DNA from: Oribacterium sp. P6A1
Lineage (GTDB): Bacteria > Bacillota > Clostridia > Lachnospirales > Lachnospiraceae
Length of the DNA: 64,000 bases
Assembly (NCBI RefSeq): GCF_000702885.1
Contig: NZ_JNKO01000002.1
Location: forward strand, 186,001-250,000
Reading direction: 5' to 3'
In this document: positions 1-9,710 of the stretch, in pieces
Position numbering within the stretch: the stretch's first letter is position 1
Layout: every line of letters begins with the position of its first letter
Position numbers and translations under genes: made by a program
Notes under the pieces: model-generated
Seen by the model: the letters and a program-made list of their open reading frames with translations, nothing else
Told to the model about the DNA's origin: nothing
Database searches by the model: none

Positions 1-195
1 AGGCTTTTTTCCATGAGTATGCGGGTGAGTTCACTTGAGGACAAGGTGAGAAGTCTCGTTCAGGAGATAGCCCTGAGAGATAAGATGAAAATGGATGAGA
101 AAGAGGCGGGAGCCGCGGTTAAGGACCTTTCGGAAGAAGAGGCTCCTGTGAATAGCGTGATATCAAAGGAAAAGTCCGAAGGACAGGGTGAATGA
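1..195 (+). CDS. C-terminal end of an unidentified protein (partial)
   Basis: The frame is open from the first base of the window to a TGA at 193-195, so this is the tail of a longer gene starting upstream. The visible 64 residues are highly charged (many Glu, Lys, Asp) with a heptad-like stretch SSLEDKVRSLVQEIAL that could form a short coiled coil. No catalytic motif is present in this fragment and I do not recognise the family. The stop overlaps the start of the next gene by 8 bases, so the two are probably co-transcribed and translationally coupled. Given the neighbours, it may belong to the same cell-surface polysaccharide cluster, but that is inference from position only. Confidence 0.5.
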   Translation, partial: RLFSMSMRVSSLEDKVRSLVQEIALRDKMKMDEKEAGAAVKDLSEEEAPVNSVISKEKSEGQGE

Positions 196-1480
196 TATGG
201 CCGAAGGTAAACAGAGATCGCTTTTATGGGATATCTTTAAGGGATTCGGAATAATATTCATTGTGTTTGGCCATACCGGAAAGGTGGGGGGAGCCATAGT
301 TTATCTTTTTCATCTGGCTCTTTTCTTTTTTGTGACGGGATATTTTTTTAATGAGGAAAAGTATGGCGACAGGCCCTTTGTTTATCTGGGACACCGTATA
401 GCAGGGGCATGGCCCAAGTATGTGTTCTACTGTACTTTCTTTGCTCTTACTCACAACTATGCGGTCATTCATGGACTTATGACAGAGGGCTCGGTGATTT
501 ACGGTACTTCCGAATTCATACAATCGGTTATGGGAAGTATGGTCTTTGAAAGACCGGAGCTGTATTCGGGACCCATGTGGTTTGTGCCGCTGTGGCTTTT
601 GGGAGCCGGTCTCTTTGCAGGAGTGGTACATGTGTCGGGAGGACTCGCGGAGTATCTGGTGAAGCTTAGGATAAAGACCTCTTTCAGAAGGATTGATAAA
701 AAGGTGATGGGAACTGTAGAGGATGGTCCTTCGGCATCTTCCGACGGGAAGGATAAAAATCCGGGACCGGAATTGACGCAAAAGAGGAAGAGGAGAGTAA
801 GCTCCTATGAAGTTCTGAAACAGGCGGTTGTTGTCATTCTGACAGCTGCGTGTATAGTTGTGGGGCAGTTCGCGGTGGATAATGGAATAAATATTCTTTA
901 TCACATGGAACTTGCATTTGTGATTGAACCGTTTTTTGCCCTTGGGTATTTTATGCGGAAGTATCTTCCGGATATTCAGGAGAAGCTTCCGGTTCCATTG
1001 ATGATTGTTCTTTCTGCAGTGATATTCTATATTTTTACAAGGTTTATCGAAGCCGGAATATGGTTTGATCTTGCAAGTCAGCTTATATTCGGAATGTGGT
1101 TTTATGTGGGCGGAATACTGGGAATAGTATTTACCATATTTATCTCAAAACTCCTTGAGAAAATCAGGATTCCGGATGAAGCGATGAAGAAGATTCCCAT
1201 AATAAAAAATGCCGCAAATCCCATTGCGGGACTTGTGGCTCTTGCAGGGCGTTACAGCTTTGATATTATGGCTCTTCATATTTTTGTGTTTAAGATGCTG
1301 GACATGGTGCTGAGAAAGGTCTATTACCATGATCCGGGGATGAGTCTGTCACAGTATCCCTCACCCCTGTCCATGGAGTGGTGGATACTGTACCTTGTGG
1401 TAGCAGTGATGGTTCCTCTTTTGGCCGGTGTGATTTCAGACAAAGTAAAGTCGGCTGTCAAAGCCGGTTTAAGGCATTGA
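188..1480 (+). CDS. Membrane acyltransferase, acyltransferase-3 family
   Basis: This is an integral membrane protein of about 430 residues with roughly ten hydrophobic segments. Near the N-terminus the stretch WDIFKGFGIIFIVFGHTG carries the conserved histidine of the acyltransferase-3 family, which moves acetyl or other acyl groups onto extracytoplasmic sugars. A charged cytoplasmic-type loop at about residues 165-205 (KKVMGTVEDG and RKRRVSS) splits the membrane segments. The frame opens at GTG 188; ATG 197 is an equally plausible start behind an AGGACAGGG-like ribosome site. Its 3' end overlaps the convergent gene at 1458. It probably decorates a surface polysaccharide; the substrate cannot be read from the sequence. 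Confidence 0.8.
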   Translation: MNDMAEGKQRSLLWDIFKGFGIIFIVFGHTGKVGGAIVYLFHLALFFFVTGYFFNEEKYGDRPFVYLGHRIAGAWPKYVFYCTFFALTHNYAVIHGLMTEGSVIYGTSEFIQSVMGSMVFERPELYSGPMWFVPLWLLGAGLFAGVVHVSGGLAEYLVKLRIKTSFRRIDKKVMGTVEDGPSASSDGKDKNPGPELTQKRKRRVSSYEVLKQAVVVILTAACIVVGQFAVDNGINILYHMELAFVIEPFFALGYFMRKYLPDIQEKLPVPLMIVLSAVIFYIFTRFIEAGIWFDLASQLIFGMWFYVGGILGIVFTIFISKLLEKIRIPDEAMKKIPIIKNAANPIAGLVALAGRYSFDIMALHIFVFKMLDMVLRKVYYHDPGMSLSQYPSPLSMEWWILYLVVAVMVPLLAGVISDKVKSAVKAGLRH

Positions 1481-2666
1481 CCAAAAAACGGATTATTCTG
1501 TTCTGAAGCTTTCCTACGGTCATTTCATAGATGGGAGCCGTTATGAAAAGTGCTGTGAAAGTAGCTGCTGCGATGATGATAAATTCCTTACTGTAGGAAA
1601 TGCGGTTCACCATCAGGATGTAGAGCTTCAGGGAAAGACAGCATATCAGCGGAAAGTGAATAAGGTATACCGAAAAGTTAGTTGGAGCGAGGCGTTTCAT
1701 GATGCCTGGCTCCAATATTTTTTGCAGAAAACTGCAGTTCATGATACCCATGATAATGAAAAAGCTGAATCCGATGACCCAGTACATATTCCATGTAAAG
1801 TAAGGGAGAAGCTCCGGAAAGTGCCTGTGAACAAAGGGGCTTATGAAATTCACGAGTCCTCCCGCATCCAGTATGATGGGTATCAGAGCTGCCATCATAA
1901 AGATCAGATCATAGACCGGTGTTCCGCTGCCGCCGGTTTTCAGTTTTTCTTTTATGAATTTGTCGAGATGCATCATCACCGAGCCGAGAAGTACCAGCAC
2001 CAGATGGAAGAAATTGGGCTCAGGCGGGAAAAGGAAGCTTACGACCATAAGGATCAAAGCGGAAGCATCGGTAAAGTGCAGGATTGCTGCAGAGACATTT
2101 GAACTCATTACGGTACTCGAAATATGTCTTATATAGTTATAGATGTAAATAAGACAGGTTCCTCCGAATATATACTTCATCATCCAGAGCGGTCCGTTCA
2201 GAGTTCCGTCCATGGTGAGAGATGCCATGATGAGCTCGTCTATACCGTAGGGGTGGCTATAAAAGGTGCTTACCCAGCTGTTGTGCAAAAGCTCACTGGA
2301 AATCTGGGTGGGGAATCCCAAGGTGTAGTACATCACAAATGTGATTATGTTTATGAAGAAGAAGGGAACAGCAAATCTTATATAACGGCCCATAAGCTGC
2401 AGCAGAAGTTCCTTCAGAGAACGTATTTTTCTGAAGGATGCAAGATATCCCGAGATGATACAGAAACCGTACAGGGCAAGGTTTGAGTCCACGAGGATTG
2501 AAAGAGGGGGCTGGAACAAAAGCTGAAGCTCCGGACGAAGATCAGGCTTTATTTCGCACATTGTCCAGAAGACCCCGGTGAAGTGGGTCCAGAAAATGAT
2601 GAGGCAGAAGATGTATTTGAGTGAATCCAGATACAAAAGACGTTTTTGTTTGTTGTTCTGTGACAT
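1458..2666 (-). CDS. Membrane acyltransferase, acyltransferase-3 family
   Basis: This is a second acyltransferase-3 protein, about 402 residues with around ten membrane spans, on the opposite strand. The start LLYLDSLKYIFCLIIFWTHF has the family layout, with a conserved His in the first membrane segment (WTHF). I chose the ATG at 2666 because ATTCAGGAGTTTAAT places a good ribosome site directly before it; an in-frame start at 2696 lacks one. The last 23 bases overlap the convergent 3' end of the preceding acyltransferase, so read-through transcripts would be antisense to each other. The two paralogues are clearly divergent and may modify different sugars of the same surface glycan. Confidence 0.8.
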   Translation of the reverse strand: MSQNNKQKRLLYLDSLKYIFCLIIFWTHFTGVFWTMCEIKPDLRPELQLLFQPPLSILVDSNLALYGFCIISGYLASFRKIRSLKELLLQLMGRYIRFAVPFFFINIITFVMYYTLGFPTQISSELLHNSWVSTFYSHPYGIDELIMASLTMDGTLNGPLWMMKYIFGGTCLIYIYNYIRHISSTVMSSNVSAAILHFTDASALILMVVSFLFPPEPNFFHLVLVLLGSVMMHLDKFIKEKLKTGGSGTPVYDLIFMMAALIPIILDAGGLVNFISPFVHRHFPELLPYFTWNMYWVIGFSFFIIMGIMNCSFLQKILEPGIMKRLAPTNFSVYLIHFPLICCLSLKLYILMVNRISYSKEFIIIAAATFTALFITAPIYEMTVGKLQNRIIRFLVNALNRL

Positions 2667-2748
2667 ATTAAACTCCTGAATATGAAAAATGTTCATTCAC
2701 ACTTTACTAAATATGGGGATAAAGCGCAATGGAATAGAGTGGTGGCTT

Positions 2749-2777
2749 TTGACACATATATTAATCTATTGTAAAAT
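2749..2777 (+). promoter_or_regulatory. Sigma-A-type promoter for the DUF2142 gene
   Basis: TTGACA at 2749-2754, a 17-base spacer and TAAAAT at 2772-2777 make a near-consensus vegetative promoter. Transcription would start near 2784, downstream of the TTG at 2777, which supports the ATG at 2825 as the true start of the following gene. Confidence 0.7.
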
Positions 2778-2824
2778 TGGAAAGATTTAGACATGGAAAG
2801 AATTTGTCGGAAGGTGAGGCGAAG

Positions 2825-4393
2825 ATGCTTCAGATATTAAACAGCTTTCGCGGAACCGGAGATCAGTTCCTGATCCAATGGTTCCTTTTACTTATTATGG
2901 CACTTGCCGTGGTGTTTTTGGCGGTGACTTTTCTTTTACTTAAGTCAAAGCTCAGGCTCCACCAGATATATTTTACTGCAGTCCTATGGATGGGAATCAT
3001 TTTTATGGCGGTGCTGCCACCGCTGTCAGCACCTGATGAAGTGCTTCATTTTGTGGGAGCCTATGAGCTGTCCAATAAGATGATGCTGAAGACAGCGAGA
3101 GATGACGACGGAAACATTATCATAAGAAAAGAAGATGAGTATATAGTGAACTGGCCCGGGGACAATGATCTGAATAAAGCCACAGTCCTTGGTCAGATCC
3201 TGAGCCGTCCTGTATATAAGGAGCTTCACGAGAGCGGGATTTTTGCCGTGGAAGAAGGGGAAAGCATAACTCTTCAGCAGCCGGTTGCCACAACGCCGCT
3301 TTCGTATTTTATGCCGGCTCTGGGCATAAGTCTGGCAAGGATCTTAAATTTGAGCGCCTTTTCACTGTTGTATCTGGGACGGTTCATGAATCTTCTGATG
3401 TTCTGTGTTCTGGGGGCTGCCGCCGTGAGAAGGACGCCTGTAGGAAAGAAGGTTTTCTTTGCAGTGTCCCTTTTTCCCATGACGCTGGAGCTTATGGGAA
3501 GCTACAGCTATGACAGCTTCATTATCGCCCTGGGGTTTTATCTTACAGCGGTTATCTTAAGCCACGCCGTGAAAGGAGAAGGGGAAAAGATAGACTGGAG
3601 AGATGTGCTTGAGATGGGCATTCTTGCGGTTTTGTTATCTCCCTGCAAGATGATCTATTCGACTCTTTTTGCATTGTGCCTCATGATACCTGTGGCGAGA
3701 TGGAGAAAGCCGAGTGCAGTCAGATGGGGAGCCAGTGTATTTATCATAGGTATGCTTATGGCGGGCTCCATTGTCTTTGTAAATCTCAGAGAGGTGCTCC
3801 GCTATGTCAATGCTTCCGGCGTGACACAGGCACCTGAGCTGACCTCCTCGGGAGAAATCAACACAGTGAAGCTGCATGACATGCAGGAACTTCTAAGGGA
3901 TAAAACTCTGGTTTTTCGTATCATCAGGAATACATTCCAGATTCTGGGGATCCAGTATCTTGGAACTACAGTGGGAATGTGGCTCGGAGCTTTCGACAGG
4001 GGGCTTTCGACAGGAACGCCGCTTTTGTGGGGATTCTGGGGTGCCGCTTTCTTTACGGCTCTTTTCGGCCGCAAGGGAGAGCCCGTGCTTAAGCTGTGGA
4101 AAAGATGCTTTATGGTTTTGATTGCGATTCTGCTTACATTTATACTGCTTGTGAGCATGCTGCTTTCTTATACCCCGGCAGACACCTTTTACATACTGGG
4201 GGTTCAGGGAAGATATTTCCTGCCGTACCTTCCGGTACTGCTCATAGCTTTCCATTCAGGGATGCTCGACAGAAAGATCAGGGATATAAGATGGATCGAG
4301 CCTGTCACGGTACTTATGATTTCAGCAGAGATACTTATGGATGCCGCGGTTCTGACATGCTGTTATCTTACAGTTGTTTCCCGGGCGGGCTAA
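2825..4393 (+). CDS. DUF2142-family polytopic membrane protein
   Basis: About 522 residues with about ten or more membrane spans. The motif APDEVLHFVGAY after the second membrane span matches the conserved acidic loop of DUF2142 proteins, which are found in cell-surface glycan and teichoic-acid loci and resemble membrane glycosyltransferases (GT-C fold). The acidic pair in this loop would be the catalytic candidate by analogy with GT-C enzymes. ATG 2825 follows GGAAGGTGAGG and lies downstream of the promoter at 2749. It is followed by an ABC-2 polysaccharide permease, in keeping with a role in surface polymer assembly or modification. The exact reaction is unknown. Confidence 0.75.
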   Translation: MLQILNSFRGTGDQFLIQWFLLLIMALAVVFLAVTFLLLKSKLRLHQIYFTAVLWMGIIFMAVLPPLSAPDEVLHFVGAYELSNKMMLKTARDDDGNIIIRKEDEYIVNWPGDNDLNKATVLGQILSRPVYKELHESGIFAVEEGESITLQQPVATTPLSYFMPALGISLARILNLSAFSLLYLGRFMNLLMFCVLGAAAVRRTPVGKKVFFAVSLFPMTLELMGSYSYDSFIIALGFYLTAVILSHAVKGEGEKIDWRDVLEMGILAVLLSPCKMIYSTLFALCLMIPVARWRKPSAVRWGASVFIIGMLMAGSIVFVNLREVLRYVNASGVTQAPELTSSGEINTVKLHDMQELLRDKTLVFRIIRNTFQILGIQYLGTTVGMWLGAFDRGLSTGTPLLWGFWGAAFFTALFGRKGEPVLKLWKRCFMVLIAILLTFILLVSMLLSYTPADTFYILGVQGRYFLPYLPVLLIAFHSGMLDRKIRDIRWIEPVTVLMISAEILMDAAVLTCCYLTVVSRAG

Positions 4394-4468
4394 TAGTGGT
4401 ATAATCGGATTTTGACACATATAACATAGGAGTAAATCGAAGGTCGGGAATATGACCTTTATATAAAT

Positions 4469-5284
4469 ATGAAACATTTAAAGAAACTTTTCAGGGACAT
4501 CATCGAAAGAAGGAGGATGATCTTCGATCTTGCGAAGTCGGATTTCAGAAAACGTTTTGTGGGATCATACTTCGGAATCATCTGGATGTTCGTTCAGCCA
4601 CTGGTTACCGTGGTTATCTATGCGTTTATTTTCGGTCCATACGGATTCAAGTCGGCGCCGCCTGTACCAAACACCAGCTATGTTATCTGGCTTATACCGG
4701 GACTGGTGCCCTGGTTCTTTTTCAGCGAAGCCATGAACACCATAACGGGCATACTTCATGAGTATAACTATCTCGTAAAAAAGGTGGTATTTCCTGTGGA
4801 ACTGCTGCCCATCATAAAACTTTCATCCTGCTTTTTCGTTCACCTTTGCTTCATACTTATCATGCTTATAGCATATATTGTTTCGGGAAAGATGCCGGAG
4901 GTGAGCTGGATACAGATTTTTTATTACAGTTTTGCGGCTTCTGTTCTTGCCCTCGGACTTGGATACTTCACCGGTGCGGTGAATGTTTTCTTTAAGGATA
5001 TGCAGCAGATCGTAGGGATAATGCTTCAGTTCGGCATATGGATGTGCCCCATCATGTACGATGAGACATTATTTACCGGAAAAGCTCCCTGGGTTGGAAC
5101 TGTCCTCAAGCTGAATCCTTTTTACTATATAGTTGCTGGATACAGGGACTCGATGCTCACAGGGGATCCTTTCTGGATGAGACCTATGCTCAGTGTTTAT
5201 TTCTGGGTATTTACACTTATGGTGTTTTTCCTTGGACTTGGATTTTTCAAGCGCCTCCGTCCTCATTTTTCGGACGTACTTTGA
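4469..5284 (+). CDS. ABC-2 type polysaccharide export permease (Wzm/TagG-like)
   Basis: A 271-residue permease with six predicted membrane spans. The N-terminal amphipathic stretch LAKSDFRKRFVGSYFGIIWM and the segment LNPFYYIVAGYRDSML are typical of the TagG/Wzm/RfbA family that exports O-antigen or wall teichoic acid in partnership with an ATPase. The usual partner (Wzt/TagH) does not follow; the next gene is plsC, 18 bases downstream. The ATPase must be elsewhere, possibly left of this window. The ribosome site before ATG 4469 is weak (AGGAGT and GAAGG lie further upstream). The family assignment is secure; the exported polymer is not known. Confidence 0.85.
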   Translation: MKHLKKLFRDIIERRRMIFDLAKSDFRKRFVGSYFGIIWMFVQPLVTVVIYAFIFGPYGFKSAPPVPNTSYVIWLIPGLVPWFFFSEAMNTITGILHEYNYLVKKVVFPVELLPIIKLSSCFFVHLCFILIMLIAYIVSGKMPEVSWIQIFYYSFAASVLALGLGYFTGAVNVFFKDMQQIVGIMLQFGIWMCPIMYDETLFTGKAPWVGTVLKLNPFYYIVAGYRDSMLTGDPFWMRPMLSVYFWVFTLMVFFLGLGFFKRLRPHFSDVL

Positions 5285-5302
5285 TTTGAATGGAGATTCT
5301 AT

Positions 5303-6067
5303 ATGTTACATACAATAGCAGTTATTTCACTTATCGTTTTCTTTTTGACCATCGGAGATTTGATCTATCACGGAAGGATAGAGAAAATCGAGGATAGAAG
5401 AGAAAGATCTGCAGCGGCCGTACCACTTGTACAGGGCATACTCAGAACTATACTCAAGGCCAGCGGAGTGACCTATGAGGTTGAAGGACTGGAGAACCTT
5501 ACTTCGATTCCCAAGGAAGAGGGAGTCATGTTCGTGGGAAATCATCGTTCCTACTACGATGTACTTATCGCTTATTCACTTGTTGACCGTCCTACAGGCT
5601 TCATTGCCAAAAGCGAGATGAAGAAGATAAAGCCTCTTGCAAGATGGATGGAATATGTAAGCTGCCTTATGATAGAACGCAACAATCTCAAGCAGTCTCT
5701 TAAGGTCATCATCACAGCCATAAAGTATGTGAATCTGGGTATTTCAATGTGGATTTATCCGGAAGGAACCCGCTCAGACGGTGCATCTGAAGAGGATATG
5801 CTTCCGTTTAAAGAGGGATCTTTTAAAATTGCCGAGAAGAGCAACTGTAAGATAGTTCCTGTTTCCATGATCCATACAAGAGATATTCTGGAAGCTCATT
5901 TTCCGATTATCAAACCTCAGCATGTTAAAGTGAAAATCGGAAAGCCTCTTACGGTAAGTGACATTCCTGAGGATATGAGAAAACATGTAGGTTCCTATGT
6001 AAGAGATATCGTGATCGCAAACATCAAGGACCTTAAGGCAAAAGAACAGGACGAGAAGAAGGCATAA
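5303..6067 (+). CDS. plsC: 1-acyl-sn-glycerol-3-phosphate acyltransferase
   Basis: A 254-residue PlsC enzyme that makes phosphatidic acid from lysophosphatidic acid at the cytoplasmic membrane face. One N-terminal membrane segment (IAVISLIVFFLTIGDLIY) is followed by the catalytic HX4D box in NHRSYYD (His81, Asp86), and by the glycerol-3-phosphate-binding motif YPEGTRSDG near residue 155. Length and motif spacing match bacterial PlsC. It follows the polysaccharide permease by 18 bases and is probably co-transcribed with it. An acyl-acceptor other than lysophosphatidate cannot be excluded from sequence alone. Confidence 0.9.
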   Translation: MLHTIAVISLIVFFLTIGDLIYHGRIEKIEDRRERSAAAVPLVQGILRTILKASGVTYEVEGLENLTSIPKEEGVMFVGNHRSYYDVLIAYSLVDRPTGFIAKSEMKKIKPLARWMEYVSCLMIERNNLKQSLKVIITAIKYVNLGISMWIYPEGTRSDGASEEDMLPFKEGSFKIAEKSNCKIVPVSMIHTRDILEAHFPIIKPQHVKVKIGKPLTVSDIPEDMRKHVGSYVRDIVIANIKDLKAKEQDEKKA

Positions 6068-6156
6068 GGCTAAGGGTATAAAAAAGTAAAAGAAGACTGT
6101 ATAAGACATACCGAATGAGACGTAGGATATAAGACTAAAGGAGAGGACCTCTGAAG

Positions 6157-7299
6157 ATGGAAAGCACACAGACGCTACTTGAAATAAGAGACCGGTTGGA
6201 TGTTATAGATAAGGAGATCACTGGGCTGTACAAGAAACGTATGGATCTCTGCGCCGAAGTTGCTGAAACAAAAATCAAAAGCGGTAAGGCTGTTTTTGAT
6301 CCCGCAAGGGAAGCGGAAAAGCTGGATACCGTTTCGTCATATCTTGAAAGCGACTTTGACAAGAAGTCCATAAGAGAGCTGTATCAGCAGATGATGACCA
6401 TTTCAAGAAGGCTTCAGCTTGCTATCCTGGCAAGACATGGGAAAAGCTATGATACAGGATATAAGAAGATCGGGACCAGAAATAAGCTGGGAAAGAGGGC
6501 TGTCTATCAGGGTGTGGAAGGAGCCTATGCACATATCGCCGCAAGACAGTGCTTTGGAAATGATGCGGATCTTACCAATGTGAAGACCTGGAAGGATGCA
6601 GCGGATATGGTAAAGGAAGGGAAGGCGGATTATGCAGTACTTCCTATAGAGAATTCAAGTCATGGTGTGGTGTCGGATAATTTTGACCTGCTGATAAAAT
6701 ATCCGGAACTTGCTATAATAGAAGAAGTAGATCTCAAGGTGGAGCATGCTCTTATGAGTGTTGAAGGTGCAGAGCTTGAGGGTATTAAGGCTGTGTACTC
6801 ACATCCTCAGGCGTTGGGACAGTGCAGCAGCTTCTTTGATGAACATCCTGATATTACCCCGGTTGCCACTGCAAACACAGCAGTTGCTGCAAAGCTTGTG
6901 AAGGAGCGCGGAGACAAGAGCATAGCGGCACTTGCATCAGAGGAGTCTGCGGAGCTTTACGGACTTACAGTACTTCAGAGATCCGTAAACAAGGAGAAGA
7001 CCAATACCACAAGGTTTATAATTATCGGAAGAGAGAAGACCTATACGGATGATGCAAAGAAGATAAGCCTTTGCTTTGAAACGGCACATCGTCCCGGAGC
7101 GCTATACAATATTCTGGGTAATTTTATTTTTAATGATGTAAATATGACCATGATCTCTTCCCGCCCGGTTCCGGAGCGTCCTTTTGAATATCGTTTCTTT
7201 GTGGACATCGAGGGGAGACTTGATATGCCGGATGTTATCAATGCTCTTTCAGGCATGGTGGATCAGGTGACGGAACTGTCTATTCTTGGTAATTATTGA
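6157..7299 (+). CDS. pheA: Bifunctional chorismate mutase / prephenate dehydratase (P-protein)
   Basis: A 380-residue P-protein of phenylalanine synthesis. Residues 1-90 are an AroQ-type chorismate mutase (LLEIRDRLDVIDKEITGLYK, with the conserved Arg and Lys residues). Residues about 110-290 are prephenate dehydratase, with GVEGAYAHIAA at the start and the TTRFIIIG motif (catalytic Thr-Arg-Phe) at the end. The C-terminal ACT domain (HRPGALYNILGNF and MISSRPVPERPFEY, the ESRP-like site) gives feedback inhibition by Phe. AAAGGAGAGG precedes ATG 6157. It lies alone between plsC and ppk1; no T-box or attenuator is visible upstream. Confidence 0.95.
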   Translation: MESTQTLLEIRDRLDVIDKEITGLYKKRMDLCAEVAETKIKSGKAVFDPAREAEKLDTVSSYLESDFDKKSIRELYQQMMTISRRLQLAILARHGKSYDTGYKKIGTRNKLGKRAVYQGVEGAYAHIAARQCFGNDADLTNVKTWKDAADMVKEGKADYAVLPIENSSHGVVSDNFDLLIKYPELAIIEEVDLKVEHALMSVEGAELEGIKAVYSHPQALGQCSSFFDEHPDITPVATANTAVAAKLVKERGDKSIAALASEESAELYGLTVLQRSVNKEKTNTTRFIIIGREKTYTDDAKKISLCFETAHRPGALYNILGNFIFNDVNMTMISSRPVPERPFEYRFFVDIEGRLDMPDVINALSGMVDQVTELSILGNY

Positions 7300-7404
7300 A
7301 ATATAGTCAAAAATCTTACTGCTTGGGTCGTGTGAGGGTATGACCATGCATGTTATTCCCTTTCACAGTAAATGTACGGAACAGGGTTCCGCGGGAGGAA
7401 GGCT

Positions 7405-9624
7405 ATGACAGTAAACATAAAGAATGTTTTTGACCCGGTAAACTATACAAACCGTGAACTCAGCTGGCTTGATTTTGATGCCCGGTGCCTTTATGAGGCA
7501 AGGGATCATAGCGAGCCTTTGTTTGAGAGACTAAAATTTCTGAGTATTACTGCCTCCAATCTTGATGAGTTTTTTACCGTGCGTGTTGCGTCGCTGAAAG
7601 ATCAGGTCAATGCCGGATACCAGAAAAAGGACATCGCCGGCATGACTCCCCAGCAGCAGCTTACGGCCATTTCGGAGAAGACCCACAGTTTCATGAATCT
7701 GCAGTACTCAACATACAACAGATCCATACTTCCTTCTCTCAGAAATCAAGGGTTATATGTTATTTCGGAGCATGAGAAGCTGACAGAGGAAGAGGCTGCA
7801 TTCGTTGATGATTATTTCAGAAGCAGTGTTTATCCTGTACTCACCCCTTTCGCAGTTGACTCTTCCAGACCTTTCCCACTGGTTCTTAACAGAACACTTA
7901 ACATAGCCGCTCTTGTAAAGCCCAAGAAAATAAAGGGCAAGAGCATAGTCAGCAAGAAACATAAAAAGGCGGCAGGACTTGATATGCCTCAAAGCAATAT
8001 TGAATTTGCCATGGTTCAGGTTCCGAATACCCTGCCGCGAATAGTCGAACTTCCGCCGGAAACATTGGAAAACGGAAAGACCCAGCGTGTTGTGATGCTT
8101 CTTGAAGAGATAATCGAGCGTAATATGGGTCTTCTGTTTGCAAACTATGAGATAGTTTCCACCCATGTTTTCAGAATCATGCGTAATGCTGATCTCAGTA
8201 TAGATGAAGAAGAGGCCACAGATCTTCTTGAAGAGATAAAGAAGCAGCTTAAGCAGCGCCGCTGGGGAGAGGTGGTTAGGCTTGAGGTTGAGGATACCAT
8301 GGATAAACGTCTTCTTAAGGTTCTCAGGAAGGAGCTTCATATAGAGAACAAAGAGGATGTTTACAGAATAAACGGTCCTCTGGATCTGACCTTCCTTATG
8401 AAGATGTACAAGATGGAGGGCTTTGACTATCTGAAGACTCCGGCTTATGTGCCCCAGCCTGTTCCCGCATTGCACAATGAGAATTCCATTTTTGAATGTA
8501 TCCGCAGGAAGGATATTTTCGAAACGGTGCCCTATGAGACCTTTGAACCCGTTGTGAGACTTATCAGAGATGCGTCCAGAGATGCAGAGACTCTGGCTAT
8601 AAAGATAACCCTTTACAGGGTTTCGGGTAATTCACCCATAGTAAAGGCTCTTGAGGAGGCCGCCATAAACGGCAAGGATGTTACTGTGCTTGTGGAGCTG
8701 AAGGCCCGCTTTGATGAAGAGAATAACATTCAGTGGGCGGAACGTCTGGAGAAAGCAGGCTGCCATGTTATATACGGTCTCGTCGGACTGAAGACCCACA
8801 GTAAGATAGCCCTTGTGGTTCGCAGGGAGGCCGACGGTATCCGCCGGTATGTACATCTGGCCACCGGAAACTACAATGACAGCACCGCAAAACAGTATAC
8901 GGATCTCGGCATCTTCACCTGCGAGCCGGAATTCGGTGAAGATGCATCAAATTTCTTTAATATGATTTCCGGATATTCTGAGCCGGAAAACTGGAATGAG
9001 CTTATTCTGGCGCCGTTATGGCTGAGAAAGTGGGTTTTGCAACAAATCCGTAAGGAAATAGAGAACGCAAAGAAAGGCCTTCCTGCTAAAATAACAGCTA
9101 AGATGAACTCACTATGCGATCCCGAGGTCATAGGAACTCTTTATGAAGCCAGTCAGGCAGGGGTTCAGATCGATCTGATAGTCAGGGGTATATGCTGTCT
9201 GAAAGCCGGAATACCTAAACTAAGTGAGAACATTCAGGTAAGATCCATTGTGGGTTATTTTCTTGAGCATGCCCGCATATTCAGATTTGAAAACGGGGGA
9301 GACCCGGAGTATTATCTGGGAAGTGCAGACTGGATGCCCAGAAATCTTGACCGGCGCATAGAAATAGTTTTTCCTGTACATGATAAGGATATACAGAAGA
9401 GACTTCAGCATATTCTGGATCTGGAGCTTTCCGACAATGTGAAGGCCTCCGTTATGGATGAAAACGGAGAGTATCACCACCCTGATCTCAGAGGCCGGAA
9501 GCAGGTAAATTCTCAGATCATTCAGTGTGAAGAGGCTTTGAAGCAGACAAAGAAGCTTTCGAAGGCAACTAATGCGGATAGAAAGAAGTTTATACCCAGA
9601 GAACATAAGGATTTAGGTCGTTAA
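7405..9624 (+). CDS. ppk1: Polyphosphate kinase 1
   Basis: A 739-residue PPK1 that reversibly builds inorganic polyphosphate from ATP. The N-domain begins NRELSWLDFDARCLYEA, followed by SNLDEFFTVRVASLK. The autophosphorylated histidine lies in GLKTHSKIALVVRRE, the second conserved His region in HLATGNYNDSTAKQY, and the C-terminal phospholipase-D-like fold ends with GSADWMPRNLDRRIE. ATG 7405 has a perfect ribosome site (GGGAGGAAGGCT); an in-frame ATG at 7372 lacks one. The C-terminal 60 residues are a charged tail. No exopolyphosphatase gene adjoins. Confidence 0.95.
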   Translation: MTVNIKNVFDPVNYTNRELSWLDFDARCLYEARDHSEPLFERLKFLSITASNLDEFFTVRVASLKDQVNAGYQKKDIAGMTPQQQLTAISEKTHSFMNLQYSTYNRSILPSLRNQGLYVISEHEKLTEEEAAFVDDYFRSSVYPVLTPFAVDSSRPFPLVLNRTLNIAALVKPKKIKGKSIVSKKHKKAAGLDMPQSNIEFAMVQVPNTLPRIVELPPETLENGKTQRVVMLLEEIIERNMGLLFANYEIVSTHVFRIMRNADLSIDEEEATDLLEEIKKQLKQRRWGEVVRLEVEDTMDKRLLKVLRKELHIENKEDVYRINGPLDLTFLMKMYKMEGFDYLKTPAYVPQPVPALHNENSIFECIRRKDIFETVPYETFEPVVRLIRDASRDAETLAIKITLYRVSGNSPIVKALEEAAINGKDVTVLVELKARFDEENNIQWAERLEKAGCHVIYGLVGLKTHSKIALVVRREADGIRRYVHLATGNYNDSTAKQYTDLGIFTCEPEFGEDASNFFNMISGYSEPENWNELILAPLWLRKWVLQQIRKEIENAKKGLPAKITAKMNSLCDPEVIGTLYEASQAGVQIDLIVRGICCLKAGIPKLSENIQVRSIVGYFLEHARIFRFENGGDPEYYLGSADWMPRNLDRRIEIVFPVHDKDIQKRLQHILDLELSDNVKASVMDENGEYHHPDLRGRKQVNSQIIQCEEALKQTKKLSKATNADRKKFIPREHKDLGR

Positions 9625-9710
9625 GTACCGGTATCCCTGATGAATCCGGGGATACGGAAAGTTTTGCCGTTTCGGGGATAAAAAGATAAAAAGTATGAAA
9701 AGGAGTAGTT

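Noticed and set aside
224-904. Long antisense frames inside plus-strand genes (for example 224-904, 7753-8475, 14167-14847)
   Set aside because: They mirror well-supported genes, lack ribosome sites and show no protein family features.
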